From Burhinus oedicnemus (taxonomy: Eukaryota > Chordata > Aves > Charadriiformes > Burhinidae), in contig VFFE01006812.1 of assembly GCA_008921705.1 (NCBI GenBank), forward strand, positions 406,175 through 470,174: a stretch of DNA of 64,000 nt. The letters run 5' to 3'. Below the pieces are notes generated by a model that was not told the DNA's origin, made no database searches, and saw only the letters and a program-made list of their open reading frames with translations. The translations under genes were made by a program, and so were the position numbers. Shown one piece after another: positions 59,086 through 64,000 of the stretch (position 1 is the stretch's first letter; each line of letters opens with the position of its first letter).

Positions 59086-59499
59086 GGGGACTGGAACATC
59101 TTTCTTCTGAGGAAAGGCTGAGGGACTTGGGTCTTTTCAGTCTGGAGAAGAGAAGACTGAGGGGGAATCTCATCAATGCTTATAAATACTTAGAGGGAGG
59201 GTGCCGGGAGGATGGGACCAGTCTTTTGTCAGTGGTGCCCAGTGACAGGACAAGAGGTAACAGGCACAAACTTGACCATAGGAAGTTCCATCTGAACATG
59301 AGGAGGAACTTCTTTCCTTTGAGGGTGGCAGAGCACTGGAAGAGGCTGCCCAGAGAGGTGGTGGAGTCTCCGACTCTGGAGACATTCCAAACCTGCCTGG
59401 TCACCATCCTGTGCAACCCGCTCTGGGTGACCCTGCTCTGGCAGGGGGGTTGGACTAGATGATCTCCAGAGGTCCCTTCCAACCCCAGTGATTCTGTGA
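59086..59499 (+). mobile_element. CR1 LINE, 5'-truncated copy of a fourth subfamily (~415 bp), frame still open
   Basis: The copy starts at GGGGACTGGAACATCTTTC and ends AACCCCAGTGATTCTGTGAT. The reverse-transcriptase C-terminal frame is uninterrupted for about 125 codons to 59462. It includes [25 protein letters not shown] and [13 protein letters not shown]. Where relatives have CTCTAG, this copy has CTCTGG (59421-59426), so the natural stop is lost and the frame reads on into the 3' untranslated part. It is truncated and cannot be active, but it is the least decayed copy in the window. Confidence 0.96.
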
Positions 59500-61532
59500 T
59501 AATGAAGGAGGTGACAGAGATGGCTTGAAGAGGCGGATGAGGAGCTGGTGTCATGCTTGGTGAGCTTGAGCTGAGAGATGGGAAGAAGGAGACAAGCCTG
59601 GACTACAGGGAGAGGCAGGAGAAACATCAGCATTAAGAGATCTAATGTGCTCTGGAGAACCACAATTCATGACCTCATGGTTGGAGACCAGCAGCACATC
59701 TCTGAAAGCACAGAAGGAGAAGGAGGTTTTGTAGACTCATATTTGAGAGGCAGAAAGGAAATTGGGAAAGTGTCCTGACAGTAAGGAAAACATTTCAAGA
59801 GCATGCCTTGTGGATGGTCAGCATCTCTCAGTGCTGGGTACTGCAAGGACTGTCAGAGCTGGGGCAATACTTGTGTTTTTAGGGTTTTCCTTAGAGTCAC
59901 AGACCCAGGTATCACCTAACGCAGAGGATCTCTGTTCAGCTGGGTCAACAGGCAGACCCACCACTGCCGAGAGGGCCCTGTAAAAGCGGTCCAAGTGTAC
60001 TCTGAAGAAAATAGGAAGGGGTCTGACACTTTTTTTTTTTTTAAATCTCATTGTTTTCATAGCAAAGTAGTGACTCAGCCCGAGTAACACTCGAATGAAA
60101 ATTTGACCAGGAATTGAATGCAAAAATCTAATTAATCAATGGGGATCTTCTGGATTTCTTCAGCTTCTTTGGCTTTGGCCTTCAGAGAACATATGATTGT
60201 ACAAAGTACACATAAATCAAAGTGGAGGTTGCAAGTACAAAATACCTCTGTCCTCAGCGTGTCACCTGTGTCAGGGACAGGCAGGCTGGTGGCAGAGACC
60301 AGACCCTATCAACTCCAGTCCTCCTTAGAGATTATTCTTTGCAAATTATATCAGATATTCTAGAGGATTGTATGATGAGTAGCCTACCTTAGCAGGGCGC
60401 AGGGCCCTGACTCAGGACGTCATTTCCATGAGTTTACTTTTTACACTAAGCTAATTAATAATCCAGTAGGAATTGCAATTGCACACCAGTTGAGAGCACA
60501 TAGAAAATACTATGGGCAATACAGTCTTTAAAAGAGCACAGGGAGCGCTGAGTTTCCAGCGCTGTATGCAGGCGCTGAAGAGCAGTGTCATTTTTTGGTG
60601 AGAGGTATTAAACACTGCACTTCCAGTTTGGGGGATTTGGGGTGGGGGAGCAACAGGACAGGATAATCCTGCCTGTGCCCTTATCATGGTAGAAGCTAGT
60701 TCATCCCTCCACAGCCAGAGAAGCAAACGAGCTCAGCCACATAAGCAAGAGATAATTATCACTTTAGAAGCTTTGCAGGGTCCAGTCCTTTGACAAGACC
60801 GAAAGGAAAAGTTTCCTAGCTCATTTTCAGTTAAGGGTGAGGAGAGGAGTTGCATACTGGGAACAGTCAAGCCCTACATAGGTTTCCATATAATCATTTT
60901 TAATTATAATTTCATAACAAGCCCCTTGCAAAACAGACTCATCATCCCATCCAAACACATAAGCGTCCCGGTAATGAAGATAAAACTAAGACCCTTAATC
61001 CGTTTCTTCCTCTTCTCACTGCTGCCCATCCCATCCCCATCCCTACCAGGGCTGGAAGTCTGCAGGAGCAGAGGCGGCAGAGCGTTTCGTGGCAGTCTGT
61101 CACTTTCTGCTAATCTTCCAATGCTGAAAATCATTTTAAATCCATTCCTGTCTTTTTGCATTTGCATAACTGTCTAGAAAGAAAACTCTAAAAAGACAGA
61201 GTCTGATTTAGTGTGAATGAACATGTCATAAAACATTTCCAACTCTGCAGCACTTGTGTAAATCTCTCATGATTTAAAAGTTGCCAAGTTACCAATACCA
61301 TGAGTATGATAAAATATTGGGCTTCACACTCAGTGTATGCACAACAGACAATTTCAAGTTAGGCTTTCCTTCTTAAGAGCTAAGTTTCCTTCCAAAAGCA
61401 GAGATGTTATACACTGAAATTATTTATCTTCAGTGACAAAATAGATTTTGGGAAGGTTAAACATCTGCTGACAGTTTTGGTGAAGAATAAGGATGTTCAA
61501 AGCATTTTTCTGTTTGGAGGGGAATTAAGGTT
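59500..61532. other. Single-copy noncoding sequence, no gene seen
   Basis: A T-run occurs at about 60029-60042. Frames of up to 101 codons (59818-60123 minus) are unrecognisable. I recognise no other repeat. Confidence 0.5.
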
Positions 61533-61555
61533 AAAAAAAAAATTTTTTTTTTTTT
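61533..61555. repeat. A10T13 inverted homopolymer pair
   Basis: Ten A residues are followed directly by thirteen T residues, giving a perfect inverted repeat of at least ten base pairs with no loop. Rigid A-tracts of this kind resist nucleosome wrapping. No other role is evident. Confidence 0.95.
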
Positions 61556-63963
61556 GTGCGTTTAAGTCATCTTAAAAAAATGTGTCTACACTTTCCTCTC
61601 CTGACCACCCACATGGGGCCCCTGGGCTGCTCGAACCCATGTGGGCTGCCCAGCCTAACAATGGGGTCACAGCTGGCCATCACGAGAAGGACCCACAGCT
61701 CTCCTCAACAACAGGTGTCAAAAATAAAAAAGTCCAGTTACAAACTGGCATGCAACATCTGCAAATCCCAGCTTGGTTTCCTCTATTTACCAGGGTCAAG
61801 ACCTTGCCGACGTGCTGCACAGCACGTAGGAGTGCCATGCTGCAAGTAGACTTGGAAGTATTTATGTCACTAGAAGTTCCCCCTGGGCCCTAAACACCTT
61901 AAACTGCGCTGGTGCCCACTAAACACCTAAGTACTGGCACAGAGTGAGCAAAACTCAACTTTTTGCCTCTAACAGAGGTGAACCTCCCAGCAATGGGCAC
62001 CCATCCATGTTGAACATCACCCACAAGGAGCATTCAGGAGCACAAGGGGATCTGCTGCACCCCACCCCCAAAGGTAAACCCACCTCTGCCCCTGAAAGCT
62101 TGTAAAAGCATGTTGACAAAGGAGCTCCCTCCTCACCTGGAGGCCAGGAGCAGCCTGTTGCCTGAAACAAGAGCCTTAGTGTTTCTCCCCATAAACAGAA
62201 TCGCTCAATATGCTTCATTTCCTATTGCTCTCTGCACTATAGAGCACTTTTTTCATTTTTCCAAGCACAAGTCTCTTTCCCCCGACGTTCCTCACATTCG
62301 CATACTTGCTAGAGGATTTATTTATCAGAACTAGTCTTTTCCTTCAGACTGGCAGAACACCTCTGGCAGAAAAGCTGAGAGATCTCAGAAACCAATTTTT
62401 CAATGAGATTTTTCCATAGCAAGAAGTACCTCTGCTCCTGAATAAGAGATGATCACAGTTCCTCAAGTTTCTCTCAGCACTTACAGCGTGAGCGATAAGA
62501 GACATTTTTGCTTCGTATGCCAGCACAGTAATATCAGGAAAATCGTTGTAGTCTCCTCTAAGAGAAAAAATGTAAACTGCCAGCACTGTTTGTTTCCATT
62601 ATCTTCTGAATGTTGTCATCGTAGGTCCATCAAACCCCATCACCAGTTTTAACCCAAGCAGTGTTACAGCCTCAAAATCCCCGCTCCTCACCCAACATGC
62701 ATTGAGACCTGCAGAATATCTGCTTTATACCTCCAAAGATTTATTGGACAGACAAGGCTTTCAGAAAGAAGCAGTATCTTGGATTTAATCAACTGGATGC
62801 AGCTGGAAGTATAATGAGCACACTCCCAGGCACAGGAGCTTCTTTTCAAGTGTGACATACAAGCTGAAAACCTCAAGCTAAGGACAGATGAGGAACAATT
62901 GCTCCAGGTTTAAGTTAATTATATTAACCAATTAGACAACCTGAGGGGAAGATGCACCTGTAGAGCACAGAAATGGTGACCACTCTTTTTGTGTTACAGA
63001 AAGAGAGGCAAGAAGAACATAGGTGAGGGGTAGCAAAAAGCATACAGTGGGGGAAAAAAAAAAGAATTGTGTTTTGAAGCCAATATCTCACTTGAATGTA
63101 GGACTTTTTAATATTCAGAGGTATAAATTTTTACCTCTCTGGCTGCCGTTAGAAGGTTTTATAGGTCTCCTTTGAAGAATGAGTTGGAAGTCCTAGCGTC
63201 GTCTTTCTCTTGTAGGTATTCAGGCTGAATCAGGGTCATTGGGAGGTTTACTTTAATTTTTACCGTACTGTATTGCAGCACTGTACTGAAGGGAGTCTCT
63301 AAATGATGATTCTCTAAGCCTGCTCTTAACAATCTCCCAGCACCTCACGGGAGTGATATGAACCCAGCTGACCGTGCCATGGCATAGGAGGATGGACCAG
63401 AGGACTCCATGCCCCTTCCCATTTGTGGGTTTAAGTACCCAGCTGAGAATAGCCACGAGTTTGTTTACTACATGAATGCATGCCTCGAATCAGTGCACTT
63501 TAAATATAACCTATAATGCATTTTTTTCCACCTGTTGTCAACCTAACAAAGTTCTGCAAAATTCTCCAGAGATTTCTCTTATTATAAGTTTATTGACTTT
63601 ATGCCAGAAGCGCCAGTGAAAACAGAGAGCAGGGTCTGTTTAGTGAGATAGATTCCACAGCAGAGCTGCTAAAAATAAACCCCAGAATATGAAACCAAAG
63701 TGTTTTTATCAAAAAGGAGTAGGCTTGTTATAGGTATTTTTGAAGGAGGATCCTCTTGACAGCCTGCACTTCTCCTGTTACCCAGGAAAGCAACTGCGGC
63801 ATGGACCGGGCTGGGGTTCAGTCCTACAAGGGACCATTCCTCGGGAGCAGAGTACACCATGAAACCCGGTTAGCAACAGCGGCCACTGCTTTTACTCTGG
63901 TGGTCTCTGCTCCCCGAATAGGCTATAGATACCCTAACCCCAGAGAGCAGGGCTCCTTAAAAG

Positions 63964-63965
<2 letters not shown>
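61556..63965. other. Single-copy noncoding sequence, no gene seen
   Basis: Two overlapping plus-strand frames of 97-103 codons (61556-61893) are unrecognisable. A-runs near 63052-63064 are simple sequence. A weak CR1-tail-like phrase near 63393-63425 was considered and rejected. Confidence 0.5.

Positions 63966-63999
<34 letters not shown>
63966..63999 (+). repeat. Poly(T) run of 34 at the window edge
   Basis: Thirty-four consecutive T residues end one base before the window does. It may continue as a longer low-complexity element, or be the reversed poly(A) tail of something outside the window. Long homopolymers are also where sequencing and assembly errors concentrate. Confidence 0.98.
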
Positions 64000-64000
64000 C

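Noticed and set aside
63393..63425. CR1-tail-like phrase GGATGGACCAGAGGACTCC
   Set aside because: Similarity ends after a few bases and no octamer tail follows.
1..64000. CRISPR array, phage, operon or other prokaryotic system
   Set aside because: No spaced direct repeats, no dense collinear coding and no ribosome-binding sites; the CR1 and MIR content is animal.
1..64000. Endogenous retrovirus or solo LTR
   Set aside because: I found no paired LTRs and no recognisable gag, pol or env frame. A short decayed solo LTR could still be missed without a library search.

Overview
The window is a stretch of bird nuclear DNA with no gene I can support. The host call rests on eight clear 5'-truncated CR1 (chicken repeat 1) LINE copies, several ending in the octamer-type tail ATTCTATG typical of sauropsid CR1. 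It also rests on the low interspersed repeat load (about 6% by the copies I can see) and the absence of mammalian L1, Alu or B elements. A crocodilian or turtle is not strictly excluded, but the low repeat density favours a bird. I cannot name the species or the locus.

Layout. 1-14.4 kb is single-copy sequence with one ~100 bp CR1 tail at 3.3 kb and AT-rich, conserved-looking noncoding patches at 5.3, 10.3-11.3, 12.0-13.0 and 13.5-14.0 kb. 14.4-15.0 kb is a CR1 copy. 15-23.8 kb is single-copy apart from a compound (ATT)16(ACT)15 microsatellite at 17.8 kb, a decayed CR1 tail at 20.8 kb and an (AAT)16 array at 22.7 kb. 23.8-24.4 kb is the only well-preserved CR1 on the minus strand. 25.6-26.2 and 29.3-29.8 kb are AT-rich conserved-looking patches on either side of a CR1 at 28.5 kb. 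30-41 kb holds a small CpG-rich patch (32.0 kb), a probable ancient antisense CR1-type tail (34.6 kb), a speculative minus-strand terminal exon (35.1-35.4 kb), a homeodomain-site cluster (38.4 kb) and an ancient MIR-like SINE (40.7 kb). 41.5-44.0 kb has two CR1 copies of one subfamily. 49.4-56.5 kb has the best candidate regulatory sequence (49.4-49.9, 52.0-52.3, 55.4-55.7 and 56.2-56.5 kb) plus a second MIR-like SINE (53.2 kb). 57.6-59.5 kb carries two CR1 copies from other subfamilies. The last bases are a run of 34 T.

No ORF resembles a known protein except the decayed reverse-transcriptase C-termini inside the CR1 copies. I recognised no tRNA, rRNA, snRNA or CRISPR array, no paired LTRs and no retroviral gag/pol/env. 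The most economical reading is a gene desert or a very large intron whose function, if any, lies in cis-regulatory elements. I looked for an undescribed system and did not find one that the sequence supports. The best leads are the conserved-looking noncoding patches, the two ancient SINEs and the candidate exon at 35 kb, and each needs a comparison I cannot run.
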